Positions 54,594-64,000 are shown, numbered from the stretch's first letter. The stretch is DNA of 64,000 nucleotides from Mycolicibacterium iranicum (GCF_014190915.1 NZ_JACHVU010000002.1:310001-374000), one strand, 5' to 3'. Translations and numbers: made by a program. The notes: generated by a model not told the origin, from the sequence alone.

Positions 54594-57500
54594 ACGCACC
54601 TGATGTCGAGCGGATTCTCGCTGGACTAAAGGGATTTCAGCGCGACGCCGTCGAGCACATAGTAAACCGAATCCATCGAGCGCCTAATTCCAGTGGGCGG
54701 TTCTTGGTTGCCGATGAGACAGGCCTGGGAAAGAGCGTCATCGCGCGTGGCGTCATCGCGTCCACCATCGCCGAGCTGCAGGACGCAGACCACATCAACC
54801 GGATCGACGTGGTCTACATTTGTTCGAGCACTGACCTGGCGAAGCAAAACCTTCGCCGGCTGAACGTCACGGGTGACCCACACCTTGGCATCACCAGCAG
54901 GCTGACGATGCTCGCGTTGGAGACTAGGCATCTCGCGTCTGATACCTCACTCTCTGGGAAGAAGGTCAACCTCGTATCCTTTACTCCTGGAACGTCCTTC
55001 GATTTGGGATGGCAGACCGGATCGCAGGAGGAGCGACAACTGCTGCACATCCTCCTCAACGGTATTGACAGCGCCGATGCAGCGGTAGAGCGAGCATCTG
55101 CGTTGTTCTTCCAAGGTGGAGTCGCCTCAGTACATCGTTTTCAGGCTGGTATCGCGGGTATGAGGACCACTCTCGGCGATGGGCCGGATCCCGTGATCCA
55201 GAGGGAGTTCACCGCCGCGATCCAAGCCAGCGGTCTACGTGAGCAGTTCGAACTCGTCCGTGATCAGCTGCGCGGTCTCGATGTTCTCCAACCCGAATTG
55301 CGCCGCGAGGTGAATCACCTAACCGCCCGGATGCGTGGCGCCCTCGCAGCCGCGAGCGTTGAGTCGCTCGAGCCAGACCTCGTGATCCTCGACGAGTTTC
55401 AACGTTTCCGACATCTGATCGACCCGAAGAGCGGAAGCGCAGCGAGCGAATTGGCTCACCACCTCTTCAACTATCGCGATGCGAAGGTTCTGTTGCTCTC
55501 GGCGACACCCTACAAGCCATATACGACGGTCGCAGGTGACAGCGAGGACGACCACTACCGCGACTTTATGACGACGCTGGAGTTCTTGACCGGAGGCGAT
55601 GGTCCTGCGCTGGAGCGAATCCGCAACGGGTTCCGCAACTATCGTCATGCCGTCATCGCAGGCTCCGACGCGTTTCGAGAGGCAGCAGAACTGCGGAAGA
55701 GTCTGCTGCCCTACATGAGTCGTTCTGAGCGGCCGCGGCTCGAGGAGGGGCGAGATCTGCTCGTCCGCCGCGTCGTGAGCGACGTGCCCACATCCGAGGA
55801 CCTGCGCGACTATGCGGCCTTGCAGAGTTTCGCCCGAGTGATCGACTCACCCGTGAGCTTGGACTACTGGAAGTCCATCCCGTACTTCGCCAGCTTTATG
55901 GAGGGCTACAGACCCGGGGAGAGGGCCCGGCAACAGCTGGAAAGCGGTGTGGCAACACCTGAACTGGCGACATCTATCGCCCAGCTCCGGTCGATTCAGC
56001 CACAGGCAGTCAGGCAGTACGAGCACGTCGATTACGCCAATGCCCGATTGCGGGCCTTCGCCGCGGAGACGATCGACAAGGAGTGGTGGAAGCTCCTGTG
56101 GGTCCCGCCGTCGATGCCGTACTTGACTCCAGGCGAAGTGTATTCGCCATTTTCGGATGGTTCGGTCACGAAGCGTCTGATCTTCTCGGCATGGTCGAGC
56201 GTGCCGACGTCGGTAGCGAGTCTGCTGAGTTACGCGGCCGAGCGGCGGATGGTGGCGCGATCCACGATGACCGAGAACACCGCGGAGGCCAGGAGGGCAG
56301 TATCATCGCGACTCGACTACGTCACTAGGGACGGGCGGGCGGCGAGCATGTCCACGCTCGCCCTCTTCTGGCCGCATCCGGTGCTCGCCGAAGTTGGTGA
56401 CCCGCTCACTCTTCTGGACCAAAGTCCTCACTTGTTGGTCGCTGATGAGGCGAGAAGGCGGGCCGATGAACGCATCTGGGCTCTGACTGGAACGCCGGCA
56501 GATGCGCGGCATGAGGCAGTATGGGAGGCATTCTTCGCTTTGCCAGGCAGCTGGCCCGAGGGTGTGCACCGGCGCGCAGACGCCGCCGCCTTCTGGCTCG
56601 CGGGGCGTGGCGGTAGGAGCACTAACGAAGACACCGACTCGGGCGGTGCCCTGAAAGAACACGCTCGGCTTGCCTTGACACAATTGGGGCCACCCAGCTG
56701 GCATGAGGATCTCGGGGGGCTAGCGGTGCATAGCCCAGGAAACATCGCTTATCGAGCGCTCGCACGGATCTGCGGTGAACTCGACCGAAAACTGCGGCCG
56801 GACCTGTGGCGTGCTGCTGCTCGCCTGGCCAATGGCATTCGGTCACTCTTCAATCGCATGGATGTACAGTTCCTCCTCGACCAGATCTACGGGCACCAGC
56901 AGCCCTACTGGAAGTCGGTGCTCCAGTACTGCGCCGATGGAAACCTTCAATCTGTCCTCGATGAGTACTGTTTTCAACTCAAGCTCGAATTGGCCGGTTC
57001 CGGCGTTGACGCGCAAGCGCTTAGCCAGATTGCGGACCGAGCAGTCGAAGCGCTGACCCTCCGCACGTCGCGGTACAACGCGCGAGCCGCCGATGAACAG
57101 CTCACGAAGATTCCAATCACGGTGCGGTTCGCCCTGAGGTACGGGAGTGGTGTGGGTGACGTCGAAAGTGTTCGAGCTCCGGAAGTCCGGAACGCGTTCA
57201 ACAGCCCCTTCTGGCCGTTTGTTCTCGCATCGACGAGCGTCGGCCAGGAAGGGATCGACTTCCACTGGTGGAGCCATTCCATCGTGCACTGGAACTTGCC
57301 ATCGAACCCCGTCGACTTCGAACAACGCGAGGGCCGAGTCAATCGCTTCGGCGGGCATGCGGTGCGGAAGAACGTCGCGTCAGCGCATGGTCGGAATGCG
57401 CTCGCGACCGTGCGGCCAGGAGAACACCCGTGGCAGAAAGCCTTTGACGCCGCGGTCGACCGCACTGAACTCGGCGAGTTCTCGCCGTGGTGGATTTACC

Positions 57501-57709
57501 CAGGTGCTGCTCGTGTCGAGCGGATGATCGTGCACTTCCCGCTCAGTCGCGAGGAAGTGCAATACGAGGTGCTCCGCGACTCGCTCACGCTCTATCGGAT
57601 GATGCTCGGCCAGCCTCGACAAGAGGACATGATGGAACTTCTGCGGCAGCGGGGTGTGAGCGAGAGTGAGGTGGCCCAGCTTGACTTGAGGCCGCCCCGT
57701 CGTCGCTGA
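54590..57709 (+). CDS. SNF2/DEAD-like helicase partner of the PLD protein
   Basis: 1039 residues. Motor motifs: VADETGLGKSVIARGV (Lys about 48, very close to the N-terminus), VILDEFQRFRHL (DEFQ in place of DEAH, about 267), LLSATPYKPYTT (about 304), then a long insert, SVGQEGIDFHWW (about 887) and EQREGRVNRFGG (about 912). The QEGID and QREGRxxR forms are typical of helicases paired with PLD nucleases. The insert of about 550 residues between the lobes has no recognised domain. The ATG at 54590 overlaps the PLD stop. It converges with the next SNF2 gene, with 133 gene-free bases (57710-57842) between the stops. Confidence 0.85.
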   Translation: MNAPDVERILAGLKGFQRDAVEHIVNRIHRAPNSSGRFLVADETGLGKSVIARGVIASTIAELQDADHINRIDVVYICSSTDLAKQNLRRLNVTGDPHLGITSRLTMLALETRHLASDTSLSGKKVNLVSFTPGTSFDLGWQTGSQEERQLLHILLNGIDSADAAVERASALFFQGGVASVHRFQAGIAGMRTTLGDGPDPVIQREFTAAIQASGLREQFELVRDQLRGLDVLQPELRREVNHLTARMRGALAAASVESLEPDLVILDEFQRFRHLIDPKSGSAASELAHHLFNYRDAKVLLLSATPYKPYTTVAGDSEDDHYRDFMTTLEFLTGGDGPALERIRNGFRNYRHAVIAGSDAFREAAELRKSLLPYMSRSERPRLEEGRDLLVRRVVSDVPTSEDLRDYAALQSFARVIDSPVSLDYWKSIPYFASFMEGYRPGERARQQLESGVATPELATSIAQLRSIQPQAVRQYEHVDYANARLRAFAAETIDKEWWKLLWVPPSMPYLTPGEVYSPFSDGSVTKRLIFSAWSSVPTSVASLLSYAAERRMVARSTMTENTAEARRAVSSRLDYVTRDGRAASMSTLALFWPHPVLAEVGDPLTLLDQSPHLLVADEARRRADERIWALTGTPADARHEAVWEAFFALPGSWPEGVHRRADAAAFWLAGRGGRSTNEDTDSGGALKEHARLALTQLGPPSWHEDLGGLAVHSPGNIAYRALARICGELDRKLRPDLWRAAARLANGIRSLFNRMDVQFLLDQIYGHQQPYWKSVLQYCADGNLQSVLDEYCFQLKLELAGSGVDAQALSQIADRAVEALTLRTSRYNARAADEQLTKIPITVRFALRYGSGVGDVESVRAPEVRNAFNSPFWPFVLASTSVGQEGIDFHWWSHSIVHWNLPSNPVDFEQREGRVNRFGGHAVRKNVASAHGRNALATVRPGEHPWQKAFDAAVDRTELGEFSPWWIYPGAARVERMIVHFPLSREEVQYEVLRDSLTLYRMMLGQPRQEDMMELLRQRGVSESEVAQLDLRPPRRR

Positions 57710-57842
57710 TTCCCGACTGCGCCTGATGCGTGAGCGAGCTGTCCTGGGTGGCAAAATCCAAGATTGGTGACGTAGTTGACTGATCGAGGGCGCCGGCGGT
57801 TCGCAGTCGTGGATCGGCCTCGCATGGCATCACGTCCGGGAA

Positions 57843-60764
57843 TCACGGTGGTTGTCGAACGGAGTCTGCGTTGCGGTACACGCGGTATCTACTCTCAACA
57901 TTCGAGGCCACGTGCTTCTCAGCGCGTCTCCGCTCCATCTCGCCCGGCGGAGCAGCCGACCAGAAAGTGATTTCGTCGGAACCTGTGGTGAAATCCCAAC
58001 CTTGACCGGGTAACGCTGCTACCGGATCAAGTCCCTCCGCGGTGAGCTCACGGTGCAACTGCTCGCGTGCTGTACGCCAGGCGGCCGCGACCGATGGGCT
58101 TGCAGATCCGCGCACGTACGCAATTGCGGTGATGTCGCGGTCCGGGCGACCTTCGCTGACCGCACTAGCAGCCGACTCCGCTGCGGCAACCTCATGCAAT
58201 TCGGGGACTGGCGCCATCGTGAGGTCGGTGTACAAGCTGGAACTCACCTCCTGGCGGTCGCCCCTGGGGGTCACGGCGTAGGTGGCGACTATCGATGCGG
58301 CGCTGCCCGAGGTCGATACCACGGTCACCAGCACGTAGTCATCACTGGACCGACTGTCGGACAGCACAATCCCATCACTCAGCGACGATTCGAACTCCCC
58401 ACCGACAGCTTCAATAAGTGCCGACAGCAGCGGGTGCCCCGGTGCTATCAGCTCGGGCGGGTCAGTCGCAAAGATCTGACTGTCAGCGTGCTCGAACGCC
58501 ACCCGGTCGTAGTGGGGCATCAGCGATGAGCCGAACAGGTCACGCAGCTTTGTCGGGACGTACGCGATCTGCCACGCATTACCTCGCTGGGCGATGTCGA
58601 CATGGAAGATGGGCGCAGCCCGCAGCACGAAGTCGCGGACCACATGCGGCTGAAAGCTCATGGCCCTCGCCAACTCCATCTCATGACGGAGCGCCGAGAG
58701 TTCCTCAGGCGTCAGCGTGCTCACCGATTCGGTACGCTTCGCGACCGCCCGCTCCAAACGTCCTGACACCGAATCGAGTTCAGCGTTTATCTCGTCGGTA
58801 GCTGCTTCCCTGGCGACGGCCCGCGTGAGCAGCTGACTGAGGCTCATCTCGGTCAGCACGTCACCGAGAACATCGAACACTTGGTCGCCGAGCGCCTCCC
58901 GCTGCACCTCCAGCTTCTCAAGAAGGGTCCGGAAGACGTCGCCTTCCCGGGTATCGGCCGCGACGAGATTCCACAGGTGGCACGTGTGGCGCTGACCGAT
59001 TCGATGGATCCGGCCGAATCGCTGTTCGAGGCGATTGGGGTTCCACGGGACGTCGTAGTTCACCATCAGGTGCGCGACTTGCAGGTTGACGCCCTCGCCT
59101 GCAGCATCCGTCGCGATGAGGACGGAGCTGGCCGGCTCGCCAATGAAGCTCGCCTGCGCGCGGCGACGATCGGCCCAGGGCATTGCCCCGTGAATCACCT
59201 GGACGTCGACGCTTCTCGCGAGCAACTCAGCGAGTCGGTCCTCGAGATAGTCGAGGGTGTCGCGATTCTCGGTGAAGATGATGATCTTGCGTCTGCGCCC
59301 GTCGGGCTCGTACATCGCACTGCTCGTAAGCAGCTCGGCGAGCGCGCCCCACTTCGCGTCGACACGCGCCGAATAGACGGCCTCCGCCTTCGTGACGAGC
59401 TGATCGAGGACAAGGATCTCCGCTTCGAGCTCTGCGGGTGTGCGTGCGTTCGTGGCGGCACTCACCACTTCGTCCTGATAGGTCTCTGCCTGCAGGCTGC
59501 TCATCTCATCAGGATCGTCAGTGGCAAGTCCCAGAGTCGCGGCCAAACGAGCGGCAAGTTTTTCGTCGGCATTGCGCGTCTGGTCGGCTTGCGCGCGCAG
59601 CCGATCCCGCCGACGGGTGAGCGACCGCAGGATTGCTTGAGGCGAGGACGCCAGCCGGCGCTGTAGAACAACCAGCGCGAAGCCCACGCTGCGCCTCGTG
59701 TCGTCGTCGGAGACCTTGTTCATCTCCTCGCGCACGTACTCACTGACCGCCTCATAGAGCTCGGTCTCCATTGAACTGAGCTTGTACGGGACGGTGTTGG
59801 CGCGACGCTCGGGAAACAGCGGCGATCCGTCCAGATGGACTAACTGCTCTTTAACGAGGCGGCGCATCAACCGGTCACCGGCAGGGTCGTTGACGGTGGG
59901 CTCATCTGCAGATCGCAGGAGGTCAAGGAAAGCCCGGTAGTCCGCGTCCTTGCCGTTGTGTGGAGTGGCAGTCATGAGCAACGTACTCGGGACCGAGTCA
60001 CGAATCGCCTCAGCGAGTTGGAAGCGTTTCGTCTTCGTGACTGTGCCGCCCCAGGCGCTGACCGCTAGCTTGTGCGCTTCGTCGAAGATCGCCACGTCGT
60101 ACCTCCCGTCGACCGTCAAGGACTCAAGGTGCTTACTCCGACTGAACTGGTCGAGTCGGGCGATCAGGAAGGGAAACGGTTGTAGCGACTCATCCTCTGG
60201 ATCACTGAGCAGGGACCTTTCAAAGATCTCGAAATGGAGTGCAAACTTGTCCCGCAGCTCGTTCTGCCACTGTTCGACGAGGCTGCCGGGCACGACGATC
60301 AGGCATCGCCGTACCCAGCCGCGCGCGAGTGCTTCTTTGATGAATAGCCCTGCCATGATGGTCTTTCCAGCGCCAGGGTCATCGGCGAGCAAGAACCGTT
60401 TGGGATGCCCGCTGAGCATGTAGTCGTAGACAGCCTGCACCTGGTGCGGTAATGCCTCGACGTTGGACGACGAGACGGCGAGCAGCGGTGTGAGCGCGGA
60501 CGCGTGCCGCAACCGCAGGGCCTCTATCGCGAGCCAGAACTGATTGGGATCGGCCGCGAGGGTCGGGCCGCCGCCGCCCAGTGGCCGAACGTCCGTCAGC
60601 TGGTCCGCCGAGAATAGTCGCGAGTCCTCGATTCCGAATTCGTCGCGGAAGCGGACAAAGGCGCCGACGCCCGCCCTCGTGATGTCAATGATCTCGACGA
60701 CTGCGCCGGGCACCAGCCCTTCAACCTTGACCCCCGGCGTCAGGTGAGCGAGCTCGTTCTGCAC
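57843..60764 (-). CDS. SNF2-type helicase, divergent from the Mre11/Rad50-like pair
   Basis: 973 residues from GTG 60764. Motifs: LADDPGAGKTIMAGL (about 132), AIFDEAHKLAV (about 228), MTATPHNGKD, IATDAAGEGVNLQV and EQRFGRIHRIGQ (about 588). The C-terminal 380 residues have no recognised domain. An in-frame ATG at 60839 would give 25 more residues but would overlap the divergent gene's start. GTG 60764 is preceded by GGAG and gives the family's usual beginning (LTPGVKVEGLVPGAVVEI), so I prefer it. The reading LADDPGAGKT, rather than DEVGLGKT, separates it from the two SNF2 proteins further left. Confidence 0.87.
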   Translation of the reverse strand: MQNELAHLTPGVKVEGLVPGAVVEIIDITRAGVGAFVRFRDEFGIEDSRLFSADQLTDVRPLGGGGPTLAADPNQFWLAIEALRLRHASALTPLLAVSSSNVEALPHQVQAVYDYMLSGHPKRFLLADDPGAGKTIMAGLFIKEALARGWVRRCLIVVPGSLVEQWQNELRDKFALHFEIFERSLLSDPEDESLQPFPFLIARLDQFSRSKHLESLTVDGRYDVAIFDEAHKLAVSAWGGTVTKTKRFQLAEAIRDSVPSTLLMTATPHNGKDADYRAFLDLLRSADEPTVNDPAGDRLMRRLVKEQLVHLDGSPLFPERRANTVPYKLSSMETELYEAVSEYVREEMNKVSDDDTRRSVGFALVVLQRRLASSPQAILRSLTRRRDRLRAQADQTRNADEKLAARLAATLGLATDDPDEMSSLQAETYQDEVVSAATNARTPAELEAEILVLDQLVTKAEAVYSARVDAKWGALAELLTSSAMYEPDGRRRKIIIFTENRDTLDYLEDRLAELLARSVDVQVIHGAMPWADRRRAQASFIGEPASSVLIATDAAGEGVNLQVAHLMVNYDVPWNPNRLEQRFGRIHRIGQRHTCHLWNLVAADTREGDVFRTLLEKLEVQREALGDQVFDVLGDVLTEMSLSQLLTRAVAREAATDEINAELDSVSGRLERAVAKRTESVSTLTPEELSALRHEMELARAMSFQPHVVRDFVLRAAPIFHVDIAQRGNAWQIAYVPTKLRDLFGSSLMPHYDRVAFEHADSQIFATDPPELIAPGHPLLSALIEAVGGEFESSLSDGIVLSDSRSSDDYVLVTVVSTSGSAASIVATYAVTPRGDRQEVSSSLYTDLTMAPVPELHEVAAAESAASAVSEGRPDRDITAIAYVRGSASPSVAAAWRTAREQLHRELTAEGLDPVAALPGQGWDFTTGSDEITFWSAAPPGEMERRRAEKHVASNVESRYRVYRNADSVRQPP

Positions 60765-60828
60765 CGCGGTCTCCGATCTTCCGGGATGGCTATCCGCATG
60801 ATAAACAGCAGTGGGGAGGGATACGGCC
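60765..60828. promoter_or_regulatory. Short divergent promoter region with a near-palindrome
   Basis: 64 bases serve both the leftward SNF2 gene and the rightward phosphoesterase gene. GGATGGCTATCC at 60784-60795 is a near-perfect inverted repeat and could be an operator. GGGGAGGGA at 60812-60820 is the ribosome binding site for GTG 60829. Confidence 0.35.
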
Positions 60829-61767
60829 GTGGACGTCATGATTGTGAGCGGGGTGAATCTCGACCACGCATGGACTGGTCTAGGACCTCGCTACGGATCC
60901 GCTCTACGCGACTGGTCCCGCCAGCTCCTGGCGCTTGTCGTCGAGGAGGCCAATCAGCGGGGCGCAGGCATACTGCTCGTCGCGGGTGACCTCTTCGACC
61001 GCGCGTACGTGGTACCTGCGACCGTTGATTATGCGTCCCAAGTCCTCGGCACGTTCCGCGGCGAGGTACACATCGTTCCTGGTAGATCCGATTGGATCGA
61101 TGCGACCAGCTTCTACACCACCCACGACTGGGCGCCGAATACGTCGATCAGTTCGTTTTCGGACTACCGACCTTGTTCCAGTGCGCCGACGGTGTGGTTG
61201 AGCGCAAGGACGTCGCCAGGAGGATCTGCCCCGCGCGTTCCGGTCGTGGCTGAACCCCATGTGCTCATTCGCGCCGGGACTGTCGATAATGGTGACGCGG
61301 TAGTCAACGTCCCGGCCCTCGTCCATGACCCACGGGAGCCCGAGGGATTCGCTCTCCTTCTTGACAGTGCCCAACCCGATGCGCCCGCCCGCCGGATTGA
61401 TCTGCCCAACCAACCTGGTGCGATGGTGGACGTCGATGTCACGGGTGCGATGAGCACTGATGCGCTCGCTGCCGCACTAGCGGCGGCCGCGACGCCCGAC
61501 AGTCCGCTACTGCTGCGACTGATGGGCACGCTCGCACCCGGAGTTCTGCTGCCCGGTTTCTGGGGATCGGACCGGGACCTTTCCTCCGACATTGTGCTCG
61601 ACTTTGATGGACTGACCTTCGCGACGCCACCAGTGGATTCGAGTGACCACAGCGCCCGAGCGGAGTTTCTTCACGCGATGGCGTACGCGAATACCCCTGA
61701 CTTACAACGGCATCAGGCCACCGCGCTAGGCCTCGCTGCCCTCGACGACTCCGTCCAGGGGACTTGA
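60829..61767 (+). CDS. Degenerate Mre11/SbcD/YhaO-like metallophosphoesterase
   Basis: 312 residues. The overall order is that of Mre11-type nucleases paired with a Rad50-type ATPase. The second metal motif is intact (LLVAGDLFDRA, about residue 60). The other sites are altered: the first motif, normally DxH, reads VNLDHAW, and the GNHD motif, normally with the catalytic His, reads VPGRSDW. No GHxH-type motif is visible later. It may therefore bind partner or DNA without cutting, or use a variant centre. GTG 60829 sits eight bases after GGGGAGGGA. An ATPase gene follows three bases after its stop. Confidence 0.7.
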   Translation: MDVMIVSGVNLDHAWTGLGPRYGSALRDWSRQLLALVVEEANQRGAGILLVAGDLFDRAYVVPATVDYASQVLGTFRGEVHIVPGRSDWIDATSFYTTHDWAPNTSISSFSDYRPCSSAPTVWLSARTSPGGSAPRVPVVAEPHVLIRAGTVDNGDAVVNVPALVHDPREPEGFALLLDSAQPDAPARRIDLPNQPGAMVDVDVTGAMSTDALAAALAAAATPDSPLLLRLMGTLAPGVLLPGFWGSDRDLSSDIVLDFDGLTFATPPVDSSDHSARAEFLHAMAYANTPDLQRHQATALGLAALDDSVQGT

Positions 61768-61770
61768 TAC

Positions 61771-64000
61771 ATGTACATCACCAAGGTAGTTGGAACGGCG
61801 TTCGGCCCCTTCCGTGGCGAGACCCTTGAATTCGCGCCGGGTCTCAACGTCGTACATGGACCTAACGAAGCGGGCAAGTCGAGTTGGTTCAACGCCATCT
61901 ACACAGGCCTCGCCGGCCGCCGCAAATACAAAGGCAAAGGCACAGCCGCGGAGACCGACTATAAGAACCGGCATAAGCCATGGTCGGGATCCAAATGGGG
62001 GGTGGGGCTTGTGGTCACGCTCGATGACGACCGCGTGCTGGCGATTGAGCAGGACCTCGCAAGGGGCGAGTGGCGGATCACCGACGGAACTACCGCGAAA
62101 GCCTTTAGCGACACCGGCTTGCTCACCGAGGGTAGCTTCGATGGCACCCGGTTCCTGGGCCTTAATCGCCAGTCGGCGCGATCGACCATTTTCACGGGGC
62201 AAGCCGACATCCTACGAGTTCGAGACGATGCAGGCGCGCTTCAGGAGCTGCTGGAGAGGGCCGCGTCGACCGAAGCGGCGGATGCCACCGCCGACGTAGC
62301 GATAGCGTGGCTCAAGGACCGGCGACGTGAGTGGGTGGGGGTGGCACACGGGCGGAAGCCCCTCGGACTGGCGCTGGAGACGTTGAATACCGCACGGGCA
62401 CAGGCTGAATTACGCAGGGACGATCGCAGCGAGCTGCTTGAACACATCGTCAATCGGCAGAAGCTTGCCGCAGCACTGGTGGACGCACGCGCCAAAGTGG
62501 ATCTCGCCAACCGACTCGTGAAGTGGCAGAGCGTGTATGAGCTGCGTGGCCGCGTCGAAAAGGCAGTCGCGCTCTCCGCCGGATTGGCTGAATCAAGCGA
62601 AGCGGACTTAACAATCGATGAGACGAAACTTGCCGCAGCGGCTAAGGCCTTGGTGGTGTTCGACGACGGGGCTGATGTCGCGCCGTTGGAGGGGCCGACA
62701 GCGGCCGACCTGCAGCGCCAGATAGACGAGCTACCGCAGATGCCGGAGGGCGACCTCGAGCCGCGTCCGGATGTTATCGCCGCCCACGGCGAACTGGTCA
62801 ACGCTCAAACCGTTCTCGACACCCACATGCAGGCCGCACCGCCGGAAGTTCCGCAGACTCCGCCGACGACCCTCTCCGCCGACGAGCTACGCACGGTTGC
62901 AGATATTCTCGCGTCGAAGCCGCCCGACGTTGACACGGCCGCAGTAACAGAGTTCCAGCGAACTAAGGAGGCGCGCGCTGCGCAGTTGGAAGCCCTCCAG
63001 CAAGGCGTTGATGAGCGCAACACCGCATACCAACAGGTAAAGGCGGATATCGACGCCTCGGTGCAGCGCGGGGCGCAGGCCGGGGAGCTCCTGGCACTTC
63101 ACAATGCTGAGCGATCGGCCGCTGACGAGGTCATCGCGGCCACACGCAGGCAGTCTGAATACCTCGGTGAGGCGCTCGCGTCACAGGAAATCCAGGCGGG
63201 AGTGATGGCGCAGGAGGTCGCACTACACCAACATCAGGAACGCGTCGGCGCTGCGCGTGCCCGGGTGCTCGCGGAGTCACTTGAGGCCGAACCCGAAGCG
63301 CTCAAGAGGATCGCACGCGCGATCGATGAGACCGGCGCTGCACTGGAACGGGCGGCGACGCACGCGGAGCGTACGACGGAGCTTCGTGCGATCCGGGATG
63401 ACCGTGCTCGCGTCCTTTTTCAACTGCTCGGTGTGGAGGGACACGCCGAGATGGCGGAAGGATCAGTGGAACAGGCTATTCAGCTGTTCTTTGAGTACGT
63501 CGAAGCCTGCAAAGGCCGTGCCGAGGTTGCGCAGCTCGCCGCTCGTCGCCCTGATCTCGCTGAGACACAGGCCCAGCGGCAGCAAATCGAAGTGCGTCAC
63601 CAGCAGGCGCTCGCTACGCGCGAGGCGCAGCGTCGCGATGTCGTCGAGCTGGTAGCCGTCGTCGGCCTGAATGCGGAGTCTGCCGAAGGTGCGGCCGACC
63701 AGTTGCGTCAGTGGGTGAGTGAGCAAGAGGAGAAGCGGGCGGCGCTGACCAAGCGGAAGACGGATGTTGCTTTGCTCGAACAACTGCTAGGCGGACGAGG
63801 GGTGCGCGACCTGGAGTTGGACCTCGCGACCCAGACGGCGTATGCCGGCGAGGAGCCGGACGCGCCGATGCCACCGGATCTGAACGCTTTCGTCACTGGC
63901 GCGAAAGACCAGCATGACAGGATGATCAACCTCGACGGCCAGATCAAAGGCAGAATCCAAACCCTCGGAAGCAGTCTCGGCTCTGTGGCGGAGGCTGTGG
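61771..64000 (+). CDS. Rad50/SbcC/YhaN-like coiled-coil ATPase (3' end outside window)
   Basis: Runs 743 codons from ATG 61771 to the window end without a stop. The N-terminus has FGPFRGETLEFAPGLNVVHG followed by Walker A GPNEAGKSSW (about residues 32-41) and a Q-loop-like region (FLGLNRQSARSTIFTGQ). From about residue 190 the sequence turns into long Ala/Glu/Gln/Arg-rich coiled coil. The C-terminal Walker B and signature motifs lie beyond the window. GPNEAGKS is typical of YhaN and related chromosome-structure-type ATPases that work with a phosphoesterase. Directly downstream of the degenerate Mre11-like gene, it should form a complex with that product. Confidence 0.85.
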   Translation, partial: MYITKVVGTAFGPFRGETLEFAPGLNVVHGPNEAGKSSWFNAIYTGLAGRRKYKGKGTAAETDYKNRHKPWSGSKWGVGLVVTLDDDRVLAIEQDLARGEWRITDGTTAKAFSDTGLLTEGSFDGTRFLGLNRQSARSTIFTGQADILRVRDDAGALQELLERAASTEAADATADVAIAWLKDRRREWVGVAHGRKPLGLALETLNTARAQAELRRDDRSELLEHIVNRQKLAAALVDARAKVDLANRLVKWQSVYELRGRVEKAVALSAGLAESSEADLTIDETKLAAAAKALVVFDDGADVAPLEGPTAADLQRQIDELPQMPEGDLEPRPDVIAAHGELVNAQTVLDTHMQAAPPEVPQTPPTTLSADELRTVADILASKPPDVDTAAVTEFQRTKEARAAQLEALQQGVDERNTAYQQVKADIDASVQRGAQAGELLALHNAERSAADEVIAATRRQSEYLGEALASQEIQAGVMAQEVALHQHQERVGAARARVLAESLEAEPEALKRIARAIDETGAALERAATHAERTTELRAIRDDRARVLFQLLGVEGHAEMAEGSVEQAIQLFFEYVEACKGRAEVAQLAARRPDLAETQAQRQQIEVRHQQALATREAQRRDVVELVAVVGLNAESAEGAADQLRQWVSEQEEKRAALTKRKTDVALLEQLLGGRGVRDLELDLATQTAYAGEEPDAPMPPDLNAFVTGAKDQHDRMINLDGQIKGRIQTLGSSLGSVAEAV

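Noticed and set aside
60765..60839. ATG 60839 as start of the leftward SNF2 helicase
   Set aside because: It would overlap the divergent gene's start and add 25 atypical residues; GTG 60764 has a GGAG and the family-like N-terminus.
1..64000. Integrase, transposase or phage structural genes that would mark a prophage or transposon
   Set aside because: None of the real genes carries such motifs; the island's mobility genes, if any, lie outside the window.

Overview
The window comes from a high-GC actinobacterium, almost certainly a rapid-growing mycobacterium (Mycolicibacterium-type). The evidence is an MmpS/MmpL transporter pair, a wax-ester-synthase/diacylglycerol-acyltransferase gene, DUF732, DUF5994 and DUF2510 exported proteins, and PknE/H-style receptor kinases. 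The left part, about 1-14.4 kb, looks like ordinary chromosomal backbone. It holds a TetR-flanked mmpS-mmpL operon with a short leader ORF, two tandem duplicated TetR regulators, small conserved mycobacterial genes, two neighbouring zinc-ribbon/transmembrane proteins, the acyltransferase, and a probable kinase - MHS transporter - DUF1206 operon. This part also contains three exact-period 93-bp tandem repeats, a small element with 22-bp inverted ends, and a secreted-protein gene with a broken 5' end.

From about 14.4 kb the character changes. A decayed gene marks the edge, base composition becomes more AT-rich and the window becomes an accessory island that runs off the right end. The first block (15-20.7 kb) is a signalling cassette: a DUF2510 membrane protein facing a von Willebrand A protein, a PP2C phosphatase, an atypical membrane-anchored Ser/Thr kinase and a membrane-anchored class-A-beta-lactamase-like serine hydrolase. 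The first three of the plus-strand genes form the TerY-P triad architecture.

The second block (21.1-49.6 kb) is two divergent operons around a 194-bp intergenic region. Leftward are a DEDDh-exonuclease/DinG/RecQ triple fusion and a 2144-residue SNF2 helicase whose C-terminal two thirds carry three cysteine-rich zinc-finger clusters. Rightward are a SNF2 helicase, a 1555-residue adenine methyltransferase, a 2111-residue DExH helicase fused to DUF1998 and a Vsr-like nuclease fold, and a UvrD-type helicase with a RelE/ParE-like N-terminus. The rightward operon has the gene logic of class 1 DISARM (SNF2, methylase, helicase plus DUF1998), but with the helicase and DUF1998 parts fused as in Druantia DruE, and an SF1 helicase in the last place.

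The third block (49.6-64 kb) has a zinc-ribbon/membrane/DUF726 hydrolase and an overlapping operon DUF6361 - phospholipase-D nuclease - SNF2-like helicase. Next come a convergent second SNF2 helicase and, divergent from it, a degenerate Mre11-like metallophosphoesterase with a Rad50/YhaN-like ATPase cut by the window end. Seven helicase-containing genes lie in 40 kb together with nucleases and a methylase, so the island is best read as a stack of anti-phage or anti-plasmid systems. At least two parts of it (zinc-SNF2 with exonuclease-DinG-RecQ, and DUF6361-PLD-helicase with SNF2 and pseudo-Mre11/Rad50) do not match any described system I can name.
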